Program-made: the position numbers and the translations under genes
In this document: in pieces, positions 24,340 through 34,300 of the stretch
Position numbering within the stretch: position 1 is the first letter of the stretch
Layout of the letters: each line of letters begins with the position of its first letter
Notes under the pieces: model-generated
Database searches by the model: none
Told to the model about the DNA's origin: nothing
What the model saw: only the letters and a program-made list of their open reading frames with translations
Source of the DNA: Biomphalaria glabrata
Taxonomy: Eukaryota; Mollusca; Gastropoda; Planorbidae
Length of the DNA: 64,000 nucleotides
Direction: 5' to 3'
Assembly: GCF_947242115.1 (NCBI RefSeq)
Contig: NC_074725.1
Coordinates: 11,108,511 to 11,172,510, forward strand

Positions 24340-24920
24340 AAGAATCTACCGCTTCAGATCATAATGACAAGAAATATTTTGTTTCATGACTACTTTGAAT
24401 GTATGAGAAAGTAAAAAAAAAAAGAAGATGAGTTTATGAAAAGGAAAAGGTCAAGGTAGTTTCATCGCGTTTCGTTGCCACTAATATCCTGGCATGTTTA
24501 TCATTATATACATCAGCAGTTGTCGAGATGTTTGTGTGTAGCGGTCTGACAAACACATAAACTCAAGATTAACTTGAGGTCGGCGTAATTAAAATTAGTA
24601 TTTTATTATTTGTTTTCAAAGGCGCAAAACATTATTTTAGATGAAAAAAAAAAGAACATCTCTAATTTAGAGTAATTAAAACTATTCACGTTTCTTATCT
24701 GCCATTGGTATAAAGCTCATCTAATTCTATTCACTGTAACATTATACTTACTTTGTGTTGGGAATATGGGAGGTGGGGATGGAAGAGGGGGTACAGATCT
24801 CAGTCCATGGACCCACACGACCAGCTACGCCACTGACAAACTTTTTTTCAAATGAATGTGAGAATGACTTACAATTTTTTTCTTTGGAAAAAATAAAAGC
24901 CACGCACAGACGACATTATT
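24340..24920. other. upstream region of AChBP gene 2
   Basis: AT-rich with no recognised repeat except a weak one near 24750-24840. Likely contains the AChBP-2 promoter. Confidence 0.35.
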
Positions 24921-24923
24921 CTG

Positions 24924-24931
24924 TATAAAAG
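24924..24931 (+). promoter_or_regulatory. TATA box of AChBP-2 (TATAAAAG)
   Basis: A textbook TATAAAAG 86 bp before the ATG at 25010. Transcription would start near 24955 ('catccagacgaca'), giving a 5' leader of about 55 nt. Confidence 0.6.
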
Positions 24932-25009
24932 AGACCTGCAGATCATCCAGACGACACACTTAGCAAGCTGGTCCAGGCTTTTCTACCAATTGAGACTTTG
25001 CCTTGAACT

Positions 25010-25055
25010 ATGGATTCACTCAAAGTAGTTCTCATTGTTTGTTTGTTAATATACG
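25010..25055 (+). CDS. AChBP-2 exon 1 (signal peptide)
   Basis: ATG, hydrophobic leader, donor GTAAAA, phase 1. The first three residues (MDS) and several leader positions match AChBP-1. Confidence 0.85.
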
Positions 25056-28000
25056 GTAAAAAAAAACATTTTCCATTTTTATCAAAGTGTTTCTTAATTC
25101 TCACCAATGAAATGTGAACCAGCAACATATTGTTGTAACTCCGCTCCCTCGCCACACTGATGGTGCGCATGAGAGCACCATTGAACACATGAGAGCACCA
25201 TTGAACACATGAGAAGACATGTTGATATAAAACAGGAAGAAGGACTGTTGTGGATCCGGCTAAAGTGATGGAGGTCTCGAGAGAACGTCCTTTGTGCTAT
25301 CTATGAACTGTGGACCTGGGGCGGCACAGGGAATTGTGTCGGTGGTCTGTATTGGTAGTTAGGTAGGAAAAGGACTGGTTTCACTTGAGATAGGAAATTC
25401 TGGGACTTGATGGCTGAAGTCCATGCCTGTTTGTAGTGTAATAAATACCTAGCTTATTGTTACCTACTGCCTTTAGTTGAGTGCCTACCTTAGAGTTACA
25501 ACAATTGAATGACAGGTCTGGGAAACCACAAATTCTCGACCTGTATTCTGACATGTATGCACTAAGCAAGACAGCAGGGTTTCTGTCCAGAGCTTTTGCA
25601 AGAGAGGATTTGAACTTCTCAAGTCCTCACTCTAATTGACTTTAAATAATGATGATGATGATCCGGACTGGTCGTGCCATTTACATAGCGTTGTTTACTG
25701 TCCAAATGTTTTAGCCCATGCTTATTTCAACACGAAAGACTCTTCTTTTACAGGCTCCCATGGCACCAAAAAGAGCAGGGAGGAAATAGTGAAAGAGATT
25801 CTAGGCAGAGCTAACCCTAACAACATTCCCATTGTTGACGAGCAGCCTGTCAAAGTGAGTTTCAAGTATTCCCTGCAAGACATTTACACAGCAGATGTGG
25901 GAACTGATCAAGTCGAGCTTGGCCTGTGGTTGGTCATTAGCTGGAAGGACAGGTCACTAAGCTGGTCCAACGAGTGCACCACCTTCAATGAGGTTAGTTG
26001 ATATAGAGAACACTAGACTACACTCAACTTTAAACTTAGTTGCTTTATGTACGAAGACAAAGATTGAGAAAATTGAAGCCTCCATTTGGAGCTACTAGAT
26101 ATGGGAAAAATATTAAATGACAGAATATGTTACTGAAATCCTGCATTATATATAATGTCTAGGCATACTGTCTTACTCAGGCGAATTGGGCAATAACATT
26201 TTTGTCTATGTTCTATTATAAAATTATGACGCTCAGTAGTTGAGTGATTAAGCGCATGGCTTCCGAACCTGGGTCCTGGGTTCGAATCTCGGTGAAGACT
26301 GGGATTTTGAATTTCGGGATTTTTAAGGCGCCCCTGAGCCCACCTAACTCTAATGGGTACCTGACTTTAGTTGGGGAAAGTAAAAGGAGTTGGTCGTTGT
26401 GGTGGGCACATGACACGCTGCTCGTTCACCGTTGGCTTTAAAAACAGATGACCTTAACATCATAGATCGCAAGGTCTGAAAGGGGAAACTTTACTTTAAC
26501 TCTATTTGAACAAAACAGAGTGCACACTCGAAATAAAGACAGAAAAGTTCAGACTCTTTATTAAGTGATGGCCAATCTATAGCCTTGTCAAACACTGGCC
26601 ATGTAATTTCCATAAAGTTGTCTCTTTACCGATGTGAATCCTTACAAAACTAATCCCTTGTTGTCACAATAATAAAGAAAAATGCAATAGCAGTTTCAGC
26701 AGTGTATACACTCATGTGCGTAGCCAGGGGGGGGGGGTTCTTGGGGTTCAACCCCCCCCCCCCCAAATGAAATCCCCTCCCCCCCCCCCTGCGGGATTAA
26801 GTGACTGATTTTTGCTTTCATTTTATTTATTTTAGGTGAGATTTTAATACTAAATCATCACTTACCACAGCACAGCCAAGGCAGTTTTGAGTTAAAAACC
26901 CTCTACCAGGAGGTTTTGAGTTTAAATCCCCCTACCAGGGGGTTTTGAGATTTAAAAAAACCCTATCAGGGGGTTTTGAGATACAAATCCCTCTACCAGG
27001 GGGCTTTGAGTTTAAAACCCCCTACAGGGGGTTTTGAATTTTAAACCCCCTACAAGAGGTTTTTGCAGTTAAATCCCCCTCTTCTATAAAACAAAACACA
27101 AAAAAATGCAAACAACAATCCCCAAATTCCAACAGCACAGTTGAGGAAGATTTTGATTTTAAAACCCCATCCAAAATTTACGATAACCCCATCTTCAATA
27201 TAAAAAAAGCAAATTACACACTCAAAATTCTATGACCGTAGCCAAAGGGGTTTTGAGTTTAACCCCCCTCCCCCTTCCAGTTGGGGTTTGAAGCTAAAAA
27301 GTACCTCTTCAAAATAAAAAAAAAAGCAAATTACACATTATAAAATCTATGAGCGTAGCCAAAGGGGTTTTGAGTTTAAATCCCCCTTTTAAAGTTTAAA
27401 ACCCCTCCAGATGGTTTTCAGTTTAAAATTCCCCTACAGAGCGTTTAGAGTTGAAAACCTCTCTCTTCAATATTATTTTAAAGCAAACTACAGTCACCAA
27501 ATTCTTTGATCGTAGCTAAATGGGGTTTTGAATTAAAAACAAAACAAAAAAAAAACCAGAGATTTTTTAGTTTTAAACCCCTCAACAGATGATTTCACGA
27601 AAAAACTTTCCTTTTCCATATAAAATCTAAGCGAAATACAGGCATGTAATTCCAAGAGCGTAGCCAAGAAAGGTTACAAATTTCTACCAGTGGCTTGGGC
27701 TCCATTAATTAAGTGTGAATAGTCTTCTGCCGAAATTGAAAATCATTAAATGTGTCTCAACAAAGATGGCTAAGACAGATTTTAGGAGTCAGTCATAGAG
27801 ATCAGGTCTAAATCAAAGAAATCATATGCCAAACTGGGAGTCGAATCCTTAGTAAGGTTGTGACAGAGCGTCGCATGAGGTTTTGCGGGACATGTTTTCC
27901 GACAAAATGAATTACGCAAAATAAGAGTTGCGGAAACAGCTTGCCGGAAAATGCGCCGAACGGCGCGAGAGGGTCTAAGTCAGTAAGAATAGCACATTAT

Positions 28001-29458
28001 GTTTTTGAAATAAAACTTTTTAATAGCAAGATAATGCACTGTAGATACCTCAGAATATGCATTTTGTTGGCTTTCAATACCAGAAATAGTGCTCGGCGGC
28101 GGGGCTTCGCCCCGCGCTTGGGGAACGCTGCGAACTCCCCCTGACCCCCTTGCTAGCAAGGACGGGGAGTCTACAATAAACAATAAACGTCTTCCGAAAC
28201 GTCTCCCCCCCCCAAACCCTCCCCGAAAAAAAATCCTGGCTACGCCTATGTATACACTCACTCAATTTGTGCCTCGTAGTCTATTATTCTAATCTTTTTC
28301 CTCAAGTTTTACCCCTAAATTTTTGCTATTTTAGCGACTAAAAAAACATAGAATTTTAGTTTTCTAACTTAGAGGCAGAGTATAGCTATTTAAAAGCCAT
28401 CATTTATTCGCATTTAAAAAATCAAATACAATAAAATTAACGTATTTATCTCTATTGATAGACTTGTCATTATCTTTTCAAAGCTCATATTAACTCGCTC
28501 TGTCTGTCAGTAGGTTAAAAAGTTTGAACATGTTTTTTTCTCCCATTTTCCATTTTTGAATCAAGCTAGAAGTTTGTACAATTATACATTGAACATGACA
28601 AGACATTAATAAAATTAAATGTAACAATTAGAGGTTAAGTTTATTAATTGCTTGTGATTTGTTTGACATCGAAATAAGGAGAATAAATGCTACTTAATGA
28701 TAGATGTGTATATATATATATATATATATATGGATTTTGTCCCCCTATAACGTTTTGACACGTTTTTTCTCCCTCTTCCCATTCTCGGATCAATTTCAAA
28801 TTTTGCATAATTATTCATAGTCGATAATAATGCACAAATCAATCCAATTATTAACCAGTTTTAAAAAAAATCATTTAGTACAAATTAATTAATTTTGTTT
28901 TACATAAGAAAAAGGGAGCTAAACCCTGTAATTTTCAGATAAATGGCAGTAGTGGTTATTTCCCCTTAAATAAGCTTTGGTTTAAATAAGTATTCATTTT
29001 TTCTATTGCTTGTTTTTTTCCTTTGGTATACTTGACTGATACAGTTTCATCTTTTTTTTCTGTTTAAGTTGACTTTGCCATCAAAATACATCTGGTTACC
29101 CCACATTGAGGTCTACAACTCTATTGGCAAACCGGGGATCCACTCCGACCAACTCGTCAGAGTTTACAAAGATGGCACTGTCACCTTCGTCCCGCAGTAC
29201 ACCATACGTTTCTCCTGCGCCTTAGAAAATGTCACCACAGAACAGGGCGCCGCTTGCACCTTAAAGTTTGGACCTTGGACGTACGACGTTCGTGACTTGG
29301 TCCTGGACGAGAGCCAGCAGGTCGACTTGACCACCTATGCTGGCGGGGAAAGGTTTCAGCTGATAGAAGCCAAGCAGAAAGTCAACAAGAAGACCTATCC
29401 ATGCTGCCCGCAGTCTTTCGAGGATATAGAGCTTCGTATCACCTTCAAAAAAATATAA
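25010..29458 (+). CDS. AChBP: acetylcholine-binding protein, gene 2 (3 exons)
   Basis: Tandem paralogue of the gene at 7893. Exons 25010-25055, 25754-25992 and 29069-29458 (46, 239, 390 nt) have the same sizes and phases, and again give 224 residues. Signal peptide MDSLKVVLIVCLLIYG. Loop D W79, Cys loop C145-C158 (12 between), loop B W165, loop C Y205 and C207-C208 are present. Loop A has Y111, but the second loop C tyrosine position is F212, the reverse of the paralogue. One extra cysteine, C90, makes five cysteines in the mature chain. The NVT sequon N149 lies inside the Cys loop. It ends at residue 224 without a membrane segment, so it is secreted. Intron 1 holds an LTR-like fragment and a LINE end; intron 2 holds a SINE and MITE copy 2. 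Confidence 0.9.
25131..25503. mobile_element. LTR-like fragment (retroelement fossil)
   Basis: Bounded by 'tgttgtaac' and its inverse 'gttacaaca'. Parts ('gacctggggcggcac', 'tgtgtcggtggtctgt', 'gtgcctacc') resemble the solo LTR at 56109-56993. Probably an old, shortened LTR of the same Gypsy-like group. No internal region and no clear target duplication. Lies in AChBP-2 intron 1. Confidence 0.4.
25505..25650 (+). mobile_element. Jockey/I-like LINE 3' end, fragment
   Basis: 'gacaggtctgggaaaccac' to 'cctcactctaattg' followed by (gat)n matches the 3' end of the longer copies at 35.93 and 63.26 kb. Confidence 0.7.
25754..25992 (+). CDS. AChBP-2 exon 2
   Basis: Acceptor 'ttttacag', donor 'GAG|GTTAGT'. 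Contains 'NIPIVDEQPVKVSFKYSLQ' and W79 in 'ISWKDR'. C90 is unique to this copy. Confidence 0.88.
26228..26492 (+). mobile_element. tRNA-derived SINE, family 1
   Basis: Head 'gttgagtgattaagcgc' and B box 'gggttcgaatctc'; the body is complete to 'gaaaggggaaactttac'. In AChBP-2 intron 2. Confidence 0.85.
26714..28249 (+). mobile_element. Mutator-like MITE, copy 2 (1.54 kb)
   Basis: Ends ATGTGCGTAGCCAGG and CCTGGCTACGCCTAT, with a perfect 10-bp target duplication gtatacactc (26704-26713 and 28250-28259). Collinear and closely similar to 16110-17640, including the captured LINE piece with the same internal deletion ('agttgcggaaacagcttgcc'). It carries an extra block ('gctcggcggcggggcttcgc', about 28083-28125) absent from copy 1. 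Sits in intron 2 of AChBP-2. Confidence 0.9.
28465..28900 (-). repeat. AT-rich dispersed repeat, inverted, with an (AT)n tract
   Basis: Contains 'ctctgtctgtcag', 'cattctcggatcaa' and 'atttagtacaaattaatt', the inverse of the 'ttgatccgag' family. An (AT)n tract lies at about 28705-28730. Confidence 0.55.
29069..29458 (+). CDS. AChBP-2 exon 3
   Basis: Acceptor 'tttaag', entry on Leu in phase 0, stop at 29456-29458. Loop A 'PHIEVYNSIG', loop B 'GPWTYD', loop C 'TYPCCPQSFED'. Confidence 0.92.
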   Translation: MTLPSKYIWLPHIEVYNSIGKPGIHSDQLVRVYKDGTVTFVPQYTIRFSCALENVTTEQGAACTLKFGPWTYDVRDLVLDESQQVDLTTYAGGERFQLIEAKQKVNKKTYPCCPQSFEDIELRITFKKI

Positions 29459-29468
29459 CTGTAACTTT

Positions 29469-29578
29469 AGATAAAACGAAACCCCTGGATAAAACGAACC
29501 CTGGATAAAACGAACCCTGGATAAAACGAACCCTGGATAAAACGAACCCTGGATAAAACGAACCCTGGATAAAACGAG
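29469..29578. repeat. 16-bp minisatellite in the AChBP-2 3' UTR
   Basis: About seven units of 'ggataaaacgaaccct' starting 11 bp after the AChBP-2 stop codon. Likely transcribed in the 3' UTR. Confidence 0.93.
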
Positions 29579-29814
29579 CACTATCTATTTTGTTGTTATA
29601 GTGGTGGATCATGTGGATTCCTACAACCAAGCTGTGACGATAAAAAACAGTTGCTTCAAACTTAACAATGTAATCAGCAAAATGTGTAATCAATGTAATA
29701 CACACTTGTAAGCAATACAATCAACTCAAGCACAGCATAAACAAAATGTTCGCAAAATTATTTTATACTATAAAAAAAAAATACTGTTGTTGATAGTTAT
29801 TTTTTTAAAATCCG

Positions 29815-30290
29815 ACTTGCATGGTTACATTGCAAGTGCTCCTTCACCCCTAGTGCCATTAGAGCATGGAACGGGTTGCCTGAATCAGCCAGTAAAACCA
29901 ATGACCTAAAAGCTTAAGTCTCTAATTAACATGCACGACTAGCACATGGATATAAAAAAAAAAGTAAAGTTCCCCTTTCAGTCCTTGTGGTCTATAGGGC
30001 AGATGATGTAAAGGTCATCTGTTTATGTGACCCACGGTTAACGAGGATGTCATGTGGCCAGCACAACGACCAACCGCCTTTACTTTTCCCCAACTAATGC
30101 CAGGCACCATTAGAGCTGAATGGGCTTAGAGGCTCCCAAAGATCCTAAAATTAAAACTCCCAGTCTTCACCTAGGATTCGAACCCGGGATCTCCGGTTCG
30201 AAGGCCAAGCGTTTTACTGGTCCACCACCGCGCTTGAATATGCGTAGGACGTAATTATCTTCCTGTTAAACGAACTTCTGTTCAGCTACG
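29815..30290 (+). mobile_element. CR1/Rex1-like LINE 3' end interrupted by a SINE
   Basis: Short frame 'CSFTPSAIRAWNGLPESAS' followed by a 3' UTR with 'gcgtaggacgtaattatc'. The inverted SINE at 29963-30235 splits it. Confidence 0.65.
29963..30235 (-). mobile_element. tRNA-derived SINE, family 1 (inverted)
   Basis: Reads 'gtaaagttcccctttcag' through 'ggattcgaacccgggatc' to 'caccaccgcgc', the complement of the family head and body. Inserted in the LINE end. Confidence 0.85.
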
Positions 30291-30294
30291 CAGT

Positions 30295-31240
30295 AGGCAA
30301 CATGTCGAAGACAAGTTGAGAACCACTCTTTGCCCAACGTTTATCTCGTATCTTTGAAATAGGAGTCGACATTTTTTTTTATAAAGTAATGCGTCAAGAG
30401 TAAAATAAGATTAACAAACAAAGCATAGGAAAGAACATTTTAAAAAGATGCCATCATTAGAAATCTAATACTCATGAGTCTGTTGGTAATGCCCTGGAGG
30501 CCAAGCAACGGTCGAGTCGACCTGTGGCTTAATTAGGCCAATCAACGCTAATTTATCATTGCTATGTCCAATAAGAATAAATGTTATCAAACATGTACAT
30601 ATGTGTGTGAGTAGGTATCTTCCAGAGTGAACGGTTCTTGGACATAAAACAACAAACATACACACTTACAAAGACTGAAACTTTTCAACAAACCTGCCTG
30701 TTTGGTCATCCGAACTCAAAATAAATTTAATAAAATCATAAGAGCTACTGATGTGATTATTGACAACAAACCTTACTTGCACAGCTTCAAGAGTTTTAAC
30801 ATTAAATAAGCAAAATATAAAAAAGAATTCTTGAAATGTAAAAGGTAGAACTCTTGCATTCATAACTATCTCTCTGTGTTATTTCCCTTATTCAATAACA
30901 AACAAAATAATTAATTACCAAAAAATTATACTATTTTCATTTTCTCTTCTAGTTTCTGAGATCTAAACGGGAAGGACAGACATGCAAAAAAAAATTAAAA
31001 AAAAAAAATATATTGCAATCTGCTCAACTTTCGGGGGCCTTTACTACTGTTCATTTACTTGTTAAATGTAGTAGAATTGGTGAAGACATTGCTGACTAAA
31101 CATATGTACATGACTTCAACCATGCACGGAATACTCATTATGCTAATAGCAGTTTATTATCACTGCTATTAGCGGCTTCGTGAGTCAGACTGAAAGACAA
31201 AATGCTATAGCTATTTCATAAATTAGCGAAGGGGTCTACC
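30295..31240. other. no gene; repeat scraps
   Basis: A lone 'gttgagaaccactct' (hAT-like end) at about 30318, a scrap of the AT-rich family near 30880-30960 and a 'ggcccccgaa'-family scrap near 30955-31045. Otherwise not recognised. Region between AChBP-2 and gene A. Confidence 0.35.
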
Positions 31241-31248
31241 TATATAGG
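31241..31248 (+). promoter_or_regulatory. possible TATA box of gene A (TATATAGG)
   Basis: TATATAGG 92 bp before the gene A ATG, at a spacing like that of AChBP-2. Position and sequence only. Confidence 0.35.
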
Positions 31249-31332
31249 CCTAATGTTCCATCCAACGATGTCATTTAGTGTGATTCTTGAGAGTAAGCTT
31301 AGACTGGTCTCCTGACAGTGTTGAAACATCTA

Positions 31333-31341
31333 ATGAAAATG
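31333..31341 (+). CDS. gene A exon 1
   Basis: ATGAAAATG followed by GTAAGT. Ends in phase 0 immediately after ATG, as in genes C and D. Tiny exon, supported mainly by that parallel. Confidence 0.6.
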
Positions 31342-34300
31342 GTAAGTTTGTCTACATGTACTTTTATAGCTCTCACTGTTTTAAACGGATCCAACCCTAA
31401 TACTAAACCAAAGAGCTTCACATGCCATTAAGAATATAAAGTTCATAGAGCATAATCAAGTGAATTTTTGGGTTAAAAATACCTGAATTAATTATAACTT
31501 TTATATAGCGCTGGCCTATTTGCTTCTAACTTAGATTTAGATCCTCTCTAGTCGTTCAGCTCATAGGGCTTCCCTCAACAGAGATCGCTCTTAGGCGACT
31601 TCGACAGTCTCTGATCAGCTGGTGCACACAGGCTTGAAGTCCGCTACAAGGGCCATTCGACGTTACGTTAGACGAGGACGGTCTTGTTGTCTCTTTCTTT
31701 TTTTCCCCCGGTTTCCATGTTATGTCTGACTTAAGTAAAAAATGTTTAAACATAGAAGAGTATTGAGCAGTGGCGTCACTAAGTGGGTGCGGGGGGGGGG
31801 AGCGCGGTCCGAATCGGGTGACACCCATTTGGGTAATTTTAAGCAGACTAATTCCTCTTTGTTTACATTTGTATTTTTAATACATTATTTGAGCATTATA
31901 ATACAGTCAAATAGAATAAGAAGAGAAATCGATATTGAGAAATGGGGGGGGGGATATAAGAGAACGTAAAGAAAAGGGAAAGAAAATGAGCAGATGAAGA
32001 TTGGAACAGATTTAATAGATAGACAAACTAAACAAGGTCAAGGACGCTATATTGAACTAAACCAGGTCAAGGACGTCATATTGAAAGTTGCAAACTTAAT
32101 AATACTAATTAGTTAAAAAAAATAATTTTACATTTTAAAAAAAGAGAAAAAAAAACTTTTTTATATATATATAGCTTTTCAAAACTTTTTATATTATCAT
32201 TATTATGTACACGCTAAATACCAAACAATACCTAGCTTTCCGCCAGAAATGCGAATCTGTAAAAGCAATAGATTCTACACTTTTTATTATTTAAAGTCAA
32301 CTAAATATTCAAACTGTTTTGTATTACCATTTCAGCTCGCGGTCCTAGTTTGTCTTTCTGTCTTCTGGGTTGTGATCAACGCTGCACCCAGTGGTAAATT
32401 TATACCCAGTTAATACATACACAAGTTATTATCATTAAAACATTTGGAAACATAAACACGGAGACGACCTGACACTGACCTATTTTTTCATCTCAGGTTC
32501 ATGCATAGCGAATGGATACCGTTTCCAAGACGGGAGCATTTTCACGGTTCCCGGAAACAGTCAATGCATGAAGCACAAGTGCGACAATGGCTACATACGT
32601 CGGGCCAGTGAAGGTATGGCTATTGTCAACAAGGAACAATATTATATTAAATGATTTTAAATGTGTTGTAGTCTGGGTTCGGGAGATAACTGATAGTTAA
32701 TTTACTTCTAAATTTCCCGCGTCCCGAAAAAAAAATCTCGGACAACGCTGTTAGAAGGGAAAACTCACAGGCAAGAACAAGAGAGGGATACTGATAGATA
32801 GGATTTATCCCTTTACCCTAAAATGTTACTGATTCGATTTCCTCTCAAGACATTTTGGCCACCCGGAAATACGGCGTCCCGGAAATTTGAAATTTGAAGA
32901 TAATTTACATTTTTATAAACTTATGCTATATTCAGGGCGGCGCGGTGGCTGAGCAGTAATGCGCTTGGCTTCTGAACCGGGGGTCCCGGGTTCGAATCCT
33001 GGTGAAGACTGGAATTTTTAATTTCGGGATCTTTGGGCGCCTCTGAGTCCACCCAGCTCTAATGGGTACCTGACACTAGTTGGGGAAAAGTAAAGGCGGT
33101 TGGTCGTTGTGCTGGCCACATGACACCCTCGTTAACCATAGGCCACAGAATCAGATGACCTTTACATCATCTGCCCTATAGACCACAAAGTTTGAAAGGG
33201 AAACTTTACTTCATTTGCTATATTCTGAGTATGAGCTATTGGTGGCAGGGCAAGTATCCAGGGGGACAAACGTATGCCATAAGCAGTCCTTTTTTTTTTT
33301 TGGTGAGCTGAAAGGTGGTCGCCGTAACAGAGGTACCCCATTGGAAACGCTTTAAAAACCAGCTTAGGAGCTAAAATGCATTTAACTGATCTAAAAGATA
33401 GCAACTGGCTGCTGGCTGCTTCGGAACGAGACAGCTGGAGATCACTTACAAAGGCCGCGGGATACACACAAAAGAAAATCCACTGCAGAAGTCAGACGAA
33501 GACGGCGGAAAAAAACGAAAAGAAAAATTAAATAGACCGCCAAAGGACAACGGCTTTGTCTGCACGAGATGCAGGAAAAATATGCAGATCGCAGGTAGGT
33601 TTACATAGTCATTTAAAACACTGCAATCATCCTTGATCTTCAGAATGGATGATATTGCCATTAACTAATTAATAATATTAATACAAGTCAGATCTATACC
33701 ATCTTCATATCAAATCTATTAGTTCTAGTTTTATACTGGTGTGAAAGTTGAAGAAGTGAGAACAGGGAGAGGAAAAATGATATTTCTTGAATGAGATCTT
33801 CTGGAAAGTTGTTTTATATATTTAATGACTTACATAACTCCACTTTGATTATCCATCAAATCATATTTATATTTGTACTCAAAATATTGCTACCAATGAT
33901 GTGTTAATTATTGGTTCCATTTAAGTAAGAAAAATGTCAATAATGTTGTTATGAGATCACTTCGACTGCCTGTATATTTTGATACTTCAAAACATTAATG
34001 ATCTATGCATAGACATAAAATTACAGGTATAACAATTTATAAAGGAAACAAGTTAGGGCAGGGCCGGCCTTAGGCCGATTTTGCCGATTTTTCTAATTGG
34101 GTCCCGCGCCTGGCAGGAGCCTTGCAATTTACATTAAGCATATCACTAACAGTCATGACTCTTGTCACAGGCCCTTAAAGATGTCGGACTTAAAGGGTTA
34201 ACACATTTAGTGTAGGCCCCTCGTACGATTGACGTAACTTTAAATTAACCGACTGGCGCCTGTTGGGTTTGAGTGCTTCCTATGGATTTTGTATATGAAG

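Noticed and set aside
25636-26001. Plus-strand ORF starting MTLNNDDDDPDW
   Set aside because: Only 25754-25992 is exon (AChBP-2 exon 2); the upstream part is intron and a LINE (GAT)n tail read through.
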